DNA of 64,000 nt, taken from contig JAPPLJ010000050.1 of NCBI GenBank assembly GCA_028819475.1, positions 353,900 through 417,899 of the forward strand. The letters are read 5' to 3'. Origin of the DNA: Rhodospirillaceae bacterium. Its GTDB lineage: Bacteria > Pseudomonadota > Alphaproteobacteria > Bin65. A program made the translations under genes and the position numbers. Below, piece after piece: positions 17,801 through 25,619 of the stretch (positions within the stretch are counted from its first letter, which is position 1; each line of letters begins with the position of its first letter). Below the pieces are notes generated by a model. The model did not search any database, was not told the origin of the DNA, and saw only the letters and a program-made list of their open reading frames with translations.

Positions 17801-18178
17801 CGCCAGCGGCCGGGCACGGCCAAGGGCGTCGTGTTCATGACCCTGGAGGACGAGACGGGTGCGGCCAACGTCATCGTCTGGCCCCATGCGCTGGAGCGCT
17901 ACCGGCCGGTCGTGATGGGCGCCCGGCTGGTCCGGGTCGCGGGCGAGGTCCAGAAGGAGGGCCTCGTCATCCACATCGTCGCGCGCCGGCTGGAGGACCT
18001 GTCCGTCCGGCTCGACGGGCTGGGCCGGCTCGATGCCACTTTCGACCCGGCCTTCGAAAACGCGCTGGCCCGCGCCGACGAAATCGCCCGCGAGGCCCGC
18101 GATCCGCGCGACCCGAAGCGCGACCCCCGCCGCGACCGCCTGCACAAACGGATGTACCCGTCGCGGGATTTCCATTGA
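14885..18178 (+). CDS. dnaE2: Error-prone DNA polymerase III alpha subunit DnaE2
   Basis: DnaE2 (ImuC) is the catalytic polymerase of the SOS mutasome. The N-terminal PHP domain starts at YAELQVTTNFSFLRGGSHP. The polymerase catalytic Asp residues are in PPDIDVDFEHERR, with GRGSAANSAVCY nearby as the nucleotide-binding segment. A C-terminal OB fold (GQRVEVAGLVLIRQRPGTAKG) is present. A strong ribosome-binding site (GGGAGGA) precedes the ATG. The length of 1097 residues is typical and the frame is intact. It is separated from imuB by the orphan antitoxin and RAYT genes, so cotranscription with imuAB is uncertain. Confidence 0.96.
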   Translation: MPFDSRPGPGPVPAYAELQVTTNFSFLRGGSHPEELVMRAAELGYRAIGIADRNTLAGVVRAHSAAKRAGLTLLVGARLDLQDGISLLCFPQDKPAYARLSGLLTLGKRRAEKGDCHLRLADLPDLAGSQCIVVLPPDGIPECDPPDRAAGGDGFPFILKRISGLFQGNTWLAASCLYRGDDARRLDRLAGLAAAAGVPLVATNDIHYHVPARRPLQDVLTCIREHCTLDEAGFRLFDNAERHLKPPQEMANLFHTYPYAIHQQSEIVEKISFSLDQLKYVYPVDPIPEGRTPQQELERLTWRGAAERYGRRVPDRVRAALEHELALIGQLGYAPYFLTVHDIVRFARGRKILCQGRGSAANSAVCYCLGITAVDPGKVDLLFERFVSAERNEPPDIDVDFEHERREEVIQYIYGKYGRHRAGLTATVVSYRPRSAIREVGKALGLSEDTVDILARTVWGWSDDGLKPEYIRQTGLDPADPTLRRALLLALELVGFPRHLSQHTGGFVITDGPLHALAPIENAAMEDRTVVEWDKDDLDTLGILKIDVLSLGMLTCIRKGFDLLARHYGRRHDLATVPADDSAVYDMICKADTLGVFQIESRAQMSMLPRLKPRDFYDLVIEVAIVRPGPIQGDMVHPYLRRRNGEERVEFPSRELEDVLGKTLGVPLFQEQAMKVAIVAAGFTPSEADQLRRAMATFRKTGKIHGFRTKMVEGMVARGYERDFAERCFRQIEGFGDYGFPESHAASFALLVYVSAWLKCHYPAAFACALLNSQPMGFYAPAQIVRDAREHGVEVRPVDVNRSGWDNMLEPGADGAMALRLGFRQVKGLREEAMERLVTARGNGYPDPWTLWRRAGLPAAVLERLARADAFGSLGLDRRRALWAVRRFRPAALPLFAAMDEDEQPGDPPAALPAMTLGEQVVDDYASVRMTLRAHPLALLRGEAPFDRATRHGDLPGCRNGQRVEVAGLVLIRQRPGTAKGVVFMTLEDETGAANVIVWPHALERYRPVVMGARLVRVAGEVQKEGLVIHIVARRLEDLSVRLDGLGRLDATFDPAFENALARADEIAREARDPRDPKRDPRRDRLHKRMYPSRDFH

Positions 18179-18241
18179 GGGTTTCGAGACGGCCACGCCC
18201 CACCTGTCATTTCGACCGGAACGGCCAAGCCGATTCCTCCC

Positions 18242-18364
18242 CGTCATTTCGACCGACCGAAGGGAGTGGAGAAATCTTTCCGCTACAGTGCTTTGGTCCT
18301 CGCACTGTGCAGAAAAGATATCTCCGCTCCGCAGTCCTTCGGACTGCTCCGGTCGATATGACGG
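18242..18364. repeat. Family A palindromic element, copy A2
   Basis: The arms are CCGTCATTTCGACCG and CGGTCGATATGACGG, with internal GGAGAAATCTTTCC and a degenerate partner AAAGATATCTCCGCTCC. A second, lone left-arm sequence (TGTCATTTCGACCGGAACGG) lies just upstream at about 18205. It sits between the convergent dnaE2 and P450 genes, where a hairpin could stop transcription from both sides. Confidence 0.85.
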
Positions 18365-18418
18365 GCGAGGGCGAAAAACCCCGAATGGACAATCCCGAAT
18401 TAAAGGAGAATGCGATTG

Positions 18419-19819
18419 TCACGACGCGCGGCGGCTGAGCCTGACGAGCAGGTTTTCGGGCATCATGGTGAAGGCGTGCTTTTCCTCGATCGGACGCGCC
18501 GGGAACGCGGGCTCGACGTCGAAATTGCGGCAGAACATCGCGAGCACGGTGCGGATCTGGAGCAGGGCGAGACTGCGGCCCGGACAGAAACGCGGCCCGG
18601 AGCCGAACGGAATGAAGGCGTCGGTATCGTGCGGGCATCCCCGCGCCTCGCCCGCCAGCCACCGTTCGGGATCGAAGCGGGTTCCGTCGCCGAAATTGCC
18701 GTCCTGCATCGCGATATGGCGGTTCAGCGCCATGACCATGGTGCCGCGCGGGATCCTGTGGCCCAGAATCTCCGCATCCTCGACCGGCTCCAGCGAGTTC
18801 ACCGGGGCGACCGGCTTGAGACGCATCGACTCGTTGCAGACGGCGTCGAGGAACGGAAACCGCTCGACCTGCTCCGGCTCTTCGACGGCCGGCGCCGGCG
18901 CGATCGCATCGTCGACCTCGGCACGGGCGCGGGCGAAATGCTCCGGATGCTGCATGAAGCCGTGCACGGTCCAGGCGATGGTGTGCGCGGTGGTGTCCTC
19001 GCCCGCGAGCAGCAGGGTGCAGACATTGGCGAAAATGTCGGCGTCGGAAAACCTGCCGCGGCCGTCCTCGCCGGCGGCGATGATCGCCTCCAGAAAGTTC
19101 GACGGCGAGTCGCGAAGCGCCGGATTCGCGCGGATGCGCTCCCGGGCCTCGCCGATGATCCCGTTCACCTCGGTCCGGAGCCCGGCAAGCGCGCGGTCGA
19201 GCGCACGGTCGGCCGGCAGGCGGACATACCGCCACCAGGCGAGCGGTGCATTGATGCGCCGATGGACCATCGGGAAAACCCGGTCGAGATGGCGCTGGAT
19301 GACCGGCCCCTCGGTCTCGACCGTGTTGAAGTCGATGCCGAACGCGAGCTGCGCGGTCACATCCACGGTCAGGCGCATCAGATCGCGGCACAGGTCCGTC
19401 GTCTCGCCGGCATCGGCGGCGCGCTCCCATTTCCGTTGCAGGCGGCCGACGGCGACCGCGAGCTTGGGAAAGAACGGCCGGACCCGCGCCGCGTTGAGCC
19501 CCGCGGCGACCAGGCCGCGATGCCGCCGCCAGTCCCGGCCCTCGGCGGCGAACACGCCGAGCATGCCGATTTCCCCCGCCACCGCCTCGATCGCCCGCCA
19601 GCGCCGGAACTTTCCGGGCCGCTCGCGGTGCACCTGCCGGACGGCAGCGGCGTCCGACACCGCCGCCACGCGGATGGGACCCAGCCGCGCCCGGTAGAGC
19701 GGCCCGTAGCGGTCGGCCCAGCGCTCAAGGGTGAGGTGCAGCCGGTTCAGGCGGATCTGGTGCAGGTTGCCGATGACCGGCAGGGCGGGCGGACCGTCGA
19801 GATCCCTATAGGTCTTCAT
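18419..19819 (-). CDS. Cytochrome P450
   Basis: This heme-thiolate monooxygenase of 466 residues (start ATG 19819, MKTYRDLDGPPALP) carries the heme-binding loop FGSGPRFCPG with Cys about 412. It also has the I-helix oxygen-activation motif AGEDTTAHT and the K-helix ExxR motif ESMR. The proline-rich GPPALPVIGN start and the absence of a strongly hydrophobic anchor suggest a soluble bacterial enzyme. It is followed upstream on the same strand by acyl-CoA dehydrogenase and SDR genes. A role in hydroxylating a lipid or terpenoid that is then degraded by beta-oxidation is inferred from context only. Confidence 0.93.
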   Translation of the reverse strand: MKTYRDLDGPPALPVIGNLHQIRLNRLHLTLERWADRYGPLYRARLGPIRVAAVSDAAAVRQVHRERPGKFRRWRAIEAVAGEIGMLGVFAAEGRDWRRHRGLVAAGLNAARVRPFFPKLAVAVGRLQRKWERAADAGETTDLCRDLMRLTVDVTAQLAFGIDFNTVETEGPVIQRHLDRVFPMVHRRINAPLAWWRYVRLPADRALDRALAGLRTEVNGIIGEARERIRANPALRDSPSNFLEAIIAAGEDGRGRFSDADIFANVCTLLLAGEDTTAHTIAWTVHGFMQHPEHFARARAEVDDAIAPAPAVEEPEQVERFPFLDAVCNESMRLKPVAPVNSLEPVEDAEILGHRIPRGTMVMALNRHIAMQDGNFGDGTRFDPERWLAGEARGCPHDTDAFIPFGSGPRFCPGRSLALLQIRTVLAMFCRNFDVEPAFPARPIEEKHAFTMMPENLLVRLSRRAS

Positions 19820-19895
19820 GCGACGTCTTCCGTGCCGCAGGGCCACGCGAGGCCGCGTCTCGGCTGCAACCCGCCGCGGAGCGCCGGGCGGCGGC

Positions 19896-21044
19896 TTACA
19901 ACGTCCGCGCGATCAGTTCCTTCATGATCTCGTTGGTGCCGCCGTAGATTTTCTGCACCCTTGCGTCGGCATACATGCGCGAGATCGGGAATTCGTCCAT
20001 GTAGCCGTAGCCGCCGAACAGCTGCAGGCACTCGTCGATCACCTCGTTCTGCTTCTGGGCGCACCACCATTTGACCATTGCGGCGGTCGTGACGTCGAGC
20101 TCGCCGGCGAGATGACGCTGCAGGCAGCTGTCGACGAAGACCCGGGCGATATGCGCCTCGGTCTTGCATTCGGCGAGCTTGAAGCGGGTGTTCTGGAAAT
20201 CCAGGATGCGCTTGCCGAACGCCTTGCGCTGCTTGACATAGTCGACCGTCAGCTCGATCGCGAGGTCCATCGCCGCGCAGGCGCCGATGCCGACGATCAG
20301 CCGCTCCTGGGGCAGCTGGTTCATCAGCTGGAAGAAGCCCTGCCCCTCCTCGGCGCCGAGCAGATTGGCGGTCGGCACCTTGACGTCGTCGAAGAACAGT
20401 TCCGACGTGTCCTGGGCCTTGAGGCCGAGCTTCTCGAGGTTGCGGCCGCGGCTGAAGCCCTCGGCGCCTTCGGTCTCGACGACGATCAGCGAGACGCCGC
20501 GCGCCTTCTCGTCCGGGTCGGTCTTGGCGACGACGATCACCAGGTCGGCGTGCTGGCCGTTGGTGATGAAGGTCTTCTGGCCGTTGACGACATACTGGTT
20601 GCCGGACATGCGCGCGGTCGTCCGGACGGCCTGGAGGTCGGAGCCGGTGCCCGGCTCGGTCATGGCAATGGCGCCGACCAGCTCGCCGGCCGCCATCTTC
20701 GGCAGCCAGCGGCGCTTCTGCTCCTCCGAACCGTAGGCATGGATGTAGTGGGCGACGATGCCGCTGTGCACCGCGTTGCCGAGGCTGCGCACGTTGGCCT
20801 TGCCCTGCTCGTACAGGATCACCGTCTCGTGGGCGAAGCTGCCGCCGGCGCCGCCATAGTCCTCCGGGATGCCGGCGCACAGCAGGCCGGCGCCGCCCGC
20901 CCGGTTCCACATCTCCCGCGGCATGATCCCGTCCTTCGCCCATTGCTCCTCGTGGGGCACGAATTCGCGCTCGAAGAAGCGGGCCGCCGAATCCCGGAGC
21001 AGGGAAAGCTCCTCGGTCATCCAGGGGGAGACGTAGTCGCCCAT
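19896..21044 (-). CDS. Acyl-CoA dehydrogenase (LCAD/IVD-type)
   Basis: This FAD-dependent enzyme introduces a 2,3 double bond into acyl-CoA. AIAMTEPGTGSDLQA and the C-terminal KIYGGTNEIMKELIAR are family signatures. The residue before GT in that C-terminal motif is Gly rather than the medium-chain-type catalytic Glu. As in long-chain and isovaleryl-CoA dehydrogenases, the base is probably the Glu in AIELTVDYVKQR. The length is 382 residues and AAAGGA precedes the start. It lies between the P450 gene and an SDR gene on the same strand and likely acts with them and the MaoC-type hydratases. Confidence 0.94.
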   Translation of the reverse strand: MGDYVSPWMTEELSLLRDSAARFFEREFVPHEEQWAKDGIMPREMWNRAGGAGLLCAGIPEDYGGAGGSFAHETVILYEQGKANVRSLGNAVHSGIVAHYIHAYGSEEQKRRWLPKMAAGELVGAIAMTEPGTGSDLQAVRTTARMSGNQYVVNGQKTFITNGQHADLVIVVAKTDPDEKARGVSLIVVETEGAEGFSRGRNLEKLGLKAQDTSELFFDDVKVPTANLLGAEEGQGFFQLMNQLPQERLIVGIGACAAMDLAIELTVDYVKQRKAFGKRILDFQNTRFKLAECKTEAHIARVFVDSCLQRHLAGELDVTTAAMVKWWCAQKQNEVIDECLQLFGGYGYMDEFPISRMYADARVQKIYGGTNEIMKELIARTL

Positions 21045-21109
21045 GAGGAAAATCCTTTGTTTTTCAGCCGGCTGCGGGCCGTTCCGAAAGTCCGGTTACG
21101 CCGCCCGGA

Positions 21110-21940
21110 TCAGATCAGCAGGCCGCCGCCGGCGACGATCACCTGGCCGCTGATATAGTCGCTCTCCGGCGTGCAGAAGAGGTAGACGGCGTCGGCCGCC
21201 TCCTCCGGCGTGCCGCCGCGGCCCATCGGGATGATCGCCTCCATCATCTGGATCATGTGGGGCTGGACGCCGACGCGGATGTCCCGGCCGCCGATGTCGA
21301 GGACCGGCGGATCGTCCTTGTCCATCGGCTGGGTCATGCGCGTCTTGATGTAGCCGAAGGCGACGCAGTTGACGCAGACCTTGTAGCGGCCCCACTCCTT
21401 CGCCATCGTCCGCGTTATGCCGATCATGGCGGACTTGCCCGCCGAATAGTTGATCTGGCCGGCATTGCCGTAGAGCCCGGCGATCGACGAGATGTTGACC
21501 ACCTTGCGGATGACCTCGCGGCCTTCCATCGCCTCCTTCTTGGCGGCGATGCGGATCGGCTCGGCGGCGGCGCGCAGGATGCGGAACGGCGCCTTGACGT
21601 GAACGTCCATGACCGCGTCCCACTGCTCGTCGGTCATCTTCTGGATGACGCTGTCCCAGGTGTAGCCGGCATTGTTGACGACGATGTCGATGCCGCCCCA
21701 TGCGTCCATCGCCGTCTTGACGAAGCGGTCGGCGAAATCGTCCGCGGCGACGTCGCCGGCGCAGACCGCCGCCTCGGCGCCGAGCGCCCGGATTGCTTCC
21801 GCGGTTTCGTTGGCGGGATCGGGGTCGAGGTCGTTGACGACGACCCGCGCGCCCTCGCCGGCCAGCTTGAGCGCCAATGCCCTGCCGATGCCGCGCCCCG
21901 AGCCGGAGACCAGGGCGACCTTGCCATCGAGTTTGGCCAT
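21110..21940 (-). CDS. SDR family oxidoreductase, 3-hydroxyacyl-CoA dehydrogenase-like
   Basis: The cofactor motif is SGSGRGIGR near residue 13, NNAGYTW is the conserved NNAG strand, and NYSAGKSAM holds the catalytic Tyr and Lys. The arrangement resembles bacterial relatives of the 17-beta-hydroxysteroid dehydrogenase type 4 dehydrogenase unit or FabG. Adjacent MaoC-type genes would supply the hydratase function of such a pathway. Assigning it to 3-hydroxyacyl-CoA oxidation is inference from these neighbours. Confidence 0.88.
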   Translation of the reverse strand: MAKLDGKVALVSGSGRGIGRALALKLAGEGARVVVNDLDPDPANETAEAIRALGAEAAVCAGDVAADDFADRFVKTAMDAWGGIDIVVNNAGYTWDSVIQKMTDEQWDAVMDVHVKAPFRILRAAAEPIRIAAKKEAMEGREVIRKVVNISSIAGLYGNAGQINYSAGKSAMIGITRTMAKEWGRYKVCVNCVAFGYIKTRMTQPMDKDDPPVLDIGGRDIRVGVQPHMIQMMEAIIPMGRGGTPEEAADAVYLFCTPESDYISGQVIVAGGGLLI

Positions 21941-22030
21941 GCGGTTACCTGCCTTCCTTTGGATCGTACGTCGGTTTGTAGGAACAGAGTATGCGGCGGC
22001 ACGAAAACGCGCGCCTCTCCTCGCCCTGCC

Positions 22031-22164
22031 CCGTCATTTCGACCGGAGCGGCGCAGCCGCGTAGCGGAGAAATCTTTCCGGAACAATGCTTGGGACCAAG
22101 CTTCGCAGGTGAAAGATTTCTCCGCTCCGCCCCGGATGAATCCGGGGCTCCGGTCGAAATGACG
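22031..22164. repeat. Family A palindromic element, copy A3
   Basis: This copy is nearly identical to copy A1: CCGTCATTTCGACCGGAGCG at the left, GGAGAAATCTTTCCGGAACA inside, AAAGATTTCTCCGCTCCGCC on the other side and GGTCGAAATGACGG at the right. It lies between two co-directional genes (SDR and MaoC). Confidence 0.87.
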
Positions 22165-22264
22165 GATAAGGGATCGGCTCCGGCCGACGCTGAATTTCTA
22201 ACTGACGCACGACCTTCCTTCGAACTTCGATGCGTTGCAATACGGTATGACGGGATGCCGGTTG

Positions 22265-22675
22265 TCAGCCGACCGCGACGACGGCCTCGCCTTTCAGCTT
22301 GACGTCGCCGTGTTCGTCCGTGGCGGCGATGTCGAGGCGCAGGCGTTGCTCGCCGTCCTGCTCGAACCGCTCGGTCACCGTGCCCGTGCAGCGGATCCGC
22401 GCGCCGACCTGGGTGATCGAGGCAAAGCGCACGCCCCAGCTGCGCAGGGCCGATTGCGGCACGAAACCGGTCAGCGCCCGGCCAAGCCAGGCCATGACCA
22501 GCATGCCGTGGGCGAACACGTCGCCGACGCCGGCCTCGCGGGTGAAGTCCGTGTCGATATGGATCGGGTTGTGGTCGCCCGACGCGCCGGCATAGAGCGC
22601 CAGCGTCTGCCGCGACACCCGGTCGATGACCAGCTCGGGAATGGCGTCGCCGACCTTCAGGGCTGCCGCGTCCAT
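22265..22675 (-). CDS. MaoC-family dehydratase/hydratase
   Basis: This is a single hot-dog fold of 136 residues. The hydratase-2 motif is visible as GDHNPIHIDTDFTREAG, containing the catalytic Asp and His, followed by the FAHGMLVMAWLGR helix. These enzymes add water to 2-enoyl-CoA with R stereochemistry. The gene is 12 bp downstream of a second hot-dog gene; such pairs often form a heteromeric enoyl-CoA hydratase. Confidence 0.9.
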   Translation of the reverse strand: MDAAALKVGDAIPELVIDRVSRQTLALYAGASGDHNPIHIDTDFTREAGVGDVFAHGMLVMAWLGRALTGFVPQSALRSWGVRFASITQVGARIRCTGTVTERFEQDGEQRLRLDIAATDEHGDVKLKGEAVVAVG

Positions 22676-22687
22676 CGCGCGTCTCCT

Positions 22688-23137
22688 CTAGCCGTGGCGC
22701 TGGACGACGACGGCGGTCATCGTCGCGCACAGGGCGCCGTCCCGGTTCACGGCGTCGGTCTTCTGCACCATGAATTCGAGCAGGCCGCCCTTCTTCTCGT
22801 AGATATCCTCGATCCGGGTGCTGAGCGTGATCGTGTCGCCGGCGCAGACCGGACGGAAATACTCGAAATGCTGCTCGCCGTGCAGCAGTTTCGCCACGTC
22901 GAAGCCGAGCTTCACCATCCCTTCCGTCGGCTCGGCATTGCGCTGGGCCAGGCAGAAGACCAGGGTCGGCGGGGCCACTAGGTTCGGATAGCCGGCGGCC
23001 TGCGCCGCTTCGAGGTCCGTGTGGATCGGGTCAGTCGCGCCGATCGCGTTGGCGAACTGGCGAATCTCGCCCTTTTCGACCTCGGCCACGACCGGCTCCA
23101 GCACCGTGCCGATCAGGTTTCTGTCCAGCCTCGGCAT
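22688..23137 (-). CDS. FAS1-like/MaoC N-terminal domain hydratase partner
   Basis: Starting at MPRLDRNLIGTVLEPV (ATG 23137) this 149-residue protein matches the N-terminal dehydratase-domain family that partners MaoC proteins: EIRQFANAIGATDPIHTDLEAA near the start and VAPPTLVFCLAQ afterwards. The open frame extends 48 codons upstream into repeat-like DNA, so that longer start is rejected. Together with the downstream MaoC gene it probably forms a two-subunit (R)-hydratase, as in steroid side-chain enzymes of the ChsH1/ChsH2 type. The specific substrate is not known. Confidence 0.82.
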   Translation of the reverse strand: MPRLDRNLIGTVLEPVVAEVEKGEIRQFANAIGATDPIHTDLEAAQAAGYPNLVAPPTLVFCLAQRNAEPTEGMVKLGFDVAKLLHGEQHFEYFRPVCAGDTITLSTRIEDIYEKKGGLLEFMVQKTDAVNRDGALCATMTAVVVQRHG

Positions 23138-23228
23138 CGCCGCGTCCTTCACCGTCCCGTACCGCTCTCCGGTGGGGCTATCGCCCGCGTCCCGCCCTGT
23201 CAACGCGGCAAACGGAAAGGTTTGCAGG

Positions 23229-23450
23229 CCCGGCCGTCCTTCGAGACGGGCGTTTCGAGACGGCCCTTCGGGCCTCCTCAACGCCCTCCTCAGGATGAAG
23301 CCCTTCGGGACGGCTCAGGCATTCGCCTTCGGCTCCTCAGGATGAAGCTGAAACGATTGGCCAATACACCTCTTCATCCTGAGGAGGGGCTGAGGAGCGG
23401 TTCGAAGAACCGCGTCTCGAAGCCCCGTCTCGAAGGGCACCGCTTGCATT
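23229..23450. repeat. Family C palindromic repeat region
   Basis: CCTCAGGATGAAG at 23335-23347 and its reverse complement CTTCATCCTGAGG at 23372-23384 form the core palindrome. A further copy CCTCAGGATGAAG lies at about 23288-23300. The flanks carry TCGAGACGG/CCGTCTCGA-type sequences and ARGCCCTTCGGG hairpins. It fills the divergent space between the hydratase gene and the second P450 gene. Confidence 0.75.
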
Positions 23451-23504
23451 CGCGCGGCCTGACGCTAGGGTCGCCGGCACGCGACCCGGAACCGCAGAAC
23501 CCCC

Positions 23505-24758
23505 ATGCCCGACGCCGAAAGCCCCGCTCTCCTCTTCGATCCGCTGTCGGCCGCGGCGATCCGCGATCCCTATACGGCGCTGGCGCCGCTGCAGGCCGAA
23601 GCGCCGGTCTACCGGTCGGACATTCTCGGCGCCTGGGTCGTCACGCGCTACGACGACATCCGCGCGGCATTCCGCGACCCGCGCCTGTCGTCGGACCGCA
23701 TCCGGCCGTTCATCGCGCGCGCGCCGGCCTCGATGCAGGACACGCTGAAGCCGCTGGGCGACCATCTGAACCTGTGGGCGGTGTTCACCGACCCGCCGGA
23801 CCATACCCGCCTGCGCGGCTTGATGAACCGCGCGTTTACGGCCCGCGCGGTCGAGGCGCTGCGGCCGGAAATCGCCCGTATCGTCAACCGGTTGCTGGAC
23901 GATATCGATGCGGAGATCGAGCGGACCGGCACGCGCGAATTCGACCTGATCCACGAATTCGCCTATCCGCTGCCGGCCCTGGTGATCGCCCACATGCTCG
24001 GCGTGCCCGAGAAGGACGTCGACAAGCTGAAGCGCTGGTCCGACCTGCTGGCGAAATTCGTCCTGACCTCGCGCAGCGATCCGCAGAAATACCGCATGGC
24101 ATCCGACGGCATCGTCGAGATGGAGGCCTGGTTCCGCCGCTTCCTGGAGGAGCACCGGGCGAGCGGCGCCGAAGACGTGACAACCGGGCTGCTCGACGCG
24201 CGCGACGAGCAAGACCGGCTGACCACCGACGAGCTGGTCGCCTGCTGCGTCCTGCTGCTGTTCGCCGGCCACGAGACGACGACCCAGCTCATCGCCAATG
24301 GGATGCGCGCCCTGATCGAGAACCCGGCGCAGATGGCGGATCTTCGCAACAATCTCGACGACCTCGACCTGGTGCGCAACGCGGTCGAGGAGATGCTGCG
24401 CTTCGACGGGCCGTCGCTGTCCATGGTCCGCGTCGCGACCGAGGATTTCGACTGGCACGGCCGGCATATCGCCCGGGGCGACCGGCTGTTCCTGATGATG
24501 TGCGCCGGCAACCGCGATCCGCGCGCGTTCCCGGAGCCGCACCGCTTCGATATCCGCCGCGGCGAGGCGAAGAAGAACTTCGCCTTCGGCTACGGCATCC
24601 ATTTCTGCCTCGGCGCGCCGCTCGCCCGGCTCGAGGCGGAAATCGCCTTCCCGCTCATGCTCCGGCGCTGGCCAGACATCGCCCTGGCGGAGGACGACCC
24701 GCCCTGGTCCGACAGCATCCTAAACCGCGGCATGCTGCACATGCGCGTGCGGGTGTAG
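23505..24758 (+). CDS. Cytochrome P450, bacterial soluble type
   Basis: This 417-residue monooxygenase carries the heme loop FGYGIHFCLGAPLARLE with Cys368, the I-helix motif AGHETTTQL and the K-helix EEMLRFD. The N-terminus lacks a membrane anchor. It resembles CYP107/CYP105-like bacterial P450s that use a ferredoxin partner; no ferredoxin gene is adjacent. It is transcribed away from the acyl-CoA catabolic set and may act in the same pathway. Confidence 0.93.
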   Translation: MPDAESPALLFDPLSAAAIRDPYTALAPLQAEAPVYRSDILGAWVVTRYDDIRAAFRDPRLSSDRIRPFIARAPASMQDTLKPLGDHLNLWAVFTDPPDHTRLRGLMNRAFTARAVEALRPEIARIVNRLLDDIDAEIERTGTREFDLIHEFAYPLPALVIAHMLGVPEKDVDKLKRWSDLLAKFVLTSRSDPQKYRMASDGIVEMEAWFRRFLEEHRASGAEDVTTGLLDARDEQDRLTTDELVACCVLLLFAGHETTTQLIANGMRALIENPAQMADLRNNLDDLDLVRNAVEEMLRFDGPSLSMVRVATEDFDWHGRHIARGDRLFLMMCAGNRDPRAFPEPHRFDIRRGEAKKNFAFGYGIHFCLGAPLARLEAEIAFPLMLRRWPDIALAEDDPPWSDSILNRGMLHMRVRV

Positions 24759-24782
24759 GCCGGGGCGCAACTCACCCCGATC

Positions 24783-24917
24783 CCGTCATATCGACCGCAG
24801 CGAACCGCAGGTTCGCGGAGTGGAGATATCTTTCCGGCGCGGAACCAGCGTCCTATGCACCGTGCGGGAAAGATTTCTCCGCTCCGCGGTTCTCCGAACC
24901 GCTCCGGTCGAAATGAC
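24783..24917. repeat. Family A palindromic element, copy A4
   Basis: The arms are CCCGTCATATCGACCGCAGC and GCTCCGGTCGAAATGACG. Inner segments are GGAGATATCTTTCCGG and GGAAAGATTTCTCCGCTCCG, with GCGAACCGCAGGTTCGC as an extra small hairpin. It lies between the convergent P450 and redoxin genes. Confidence 0.85.
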
Positions 24918-24940
24918 GAGCGTGGGAGCGGCGGCGCCCC

Positions 24941-25561
24941 TCAATACGCGTATTTCACCGAGCAGCCGTATTGGCGCGTTACCGGTTCGCTGACCTTGCG
25001 GCCGGCGGCGATTTCGTTCAGCGCCGCGGTCACATAGTTTTTCGCGCGCGGAATGTCGGCGGGGTTGGCCGAGCGGATGCTGTCGATCGCGCCCATGTAG
25101 AGCAGCGCGCCGTCCTTGCCGACGATGAACATGTGCGGCGTGTTGGTGGCTTCGTATTTCCGCCCGATCGTTCCTTTCGGATCGAGGATGACGTGGCTCG
25201 GCGCCGCGCCGCGCGTCTTGCTGAGGCGGTTCGCTTCGGCGCCGTCGACATGGCCCTGCCGGCCTGGCGCCGACGAGATGATGCTGAGCCACACCGCGCC
25301 CTTCGCACGCGCCGCCTTCTGGGTCTTCTGCATGTTGCCGGCGCCGTAGTGCTTCGAGACATAGGGGCAACCGTGGTTGGTCCATTCCAGCACGACGAGC
25401 TTGCCGCGCAGGGCCGAAAGCGTCACGGAAGCCCCGTTGCTGTCGACGCCGGTGAAGTCCGGCGCGGTCTTGCCGACTTCGGGCGCGGAAGCGGCCGCCG
25501 GGGCGGCCAGGAAAACCGCGGCAACGGCGGCGGCGGTCAGCAGTTTCAGGCGCTTCGTCAT
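24941..25561 (-). CDS. Periplasmic redoxin/thioredoxin-family protein
   Basis: A signal peptide (KRLKLLTAAAVAAVFLAAPAA, cleavage near ASA) is followed by a thioredoxin-fold domain: GKTAPDFTGVDSNG, the active-site region WTNHGCPYVSKHYG with a single Cys, and TPHMFIVGKDG with the cis-Pro. This is the AhpC/TSA-like redoxin group with a GCPYV site rather than CxxC. A second Cys near the C-terminus (QYGCSVKYAY) could act as the resolving residue. It lies 58 bp downstream of a DsbD-like gene, suggesting that it receives electrons from that protein. Confidence 0.88.
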   Translation of the reverse strand: MTKRLKLLTAAAVAAVFLAAPAAASAPEVGKTAPDFTGVDSNGASVTLSALRGKLVVLEWTNHGCPYVSKHYGAGNMQKTQKAARAKGAVWLSIISSAPGRQGHVDGAEANRLSKTRGAAPSHVILDPKGTIGRKYEATNTPHMFIVGKDGALLYMGAIDSIRSANPADIPRAKNYVTAALNEIAAGRKVSEPVTRQYGCSVKYAY

Positions 25562-25619
25562 CGGTTCGTTCCCTCTTTCCGTGCGTTCCAGCCTTGCGCT
25601 TTGCCCGGGCGGCGACGCG

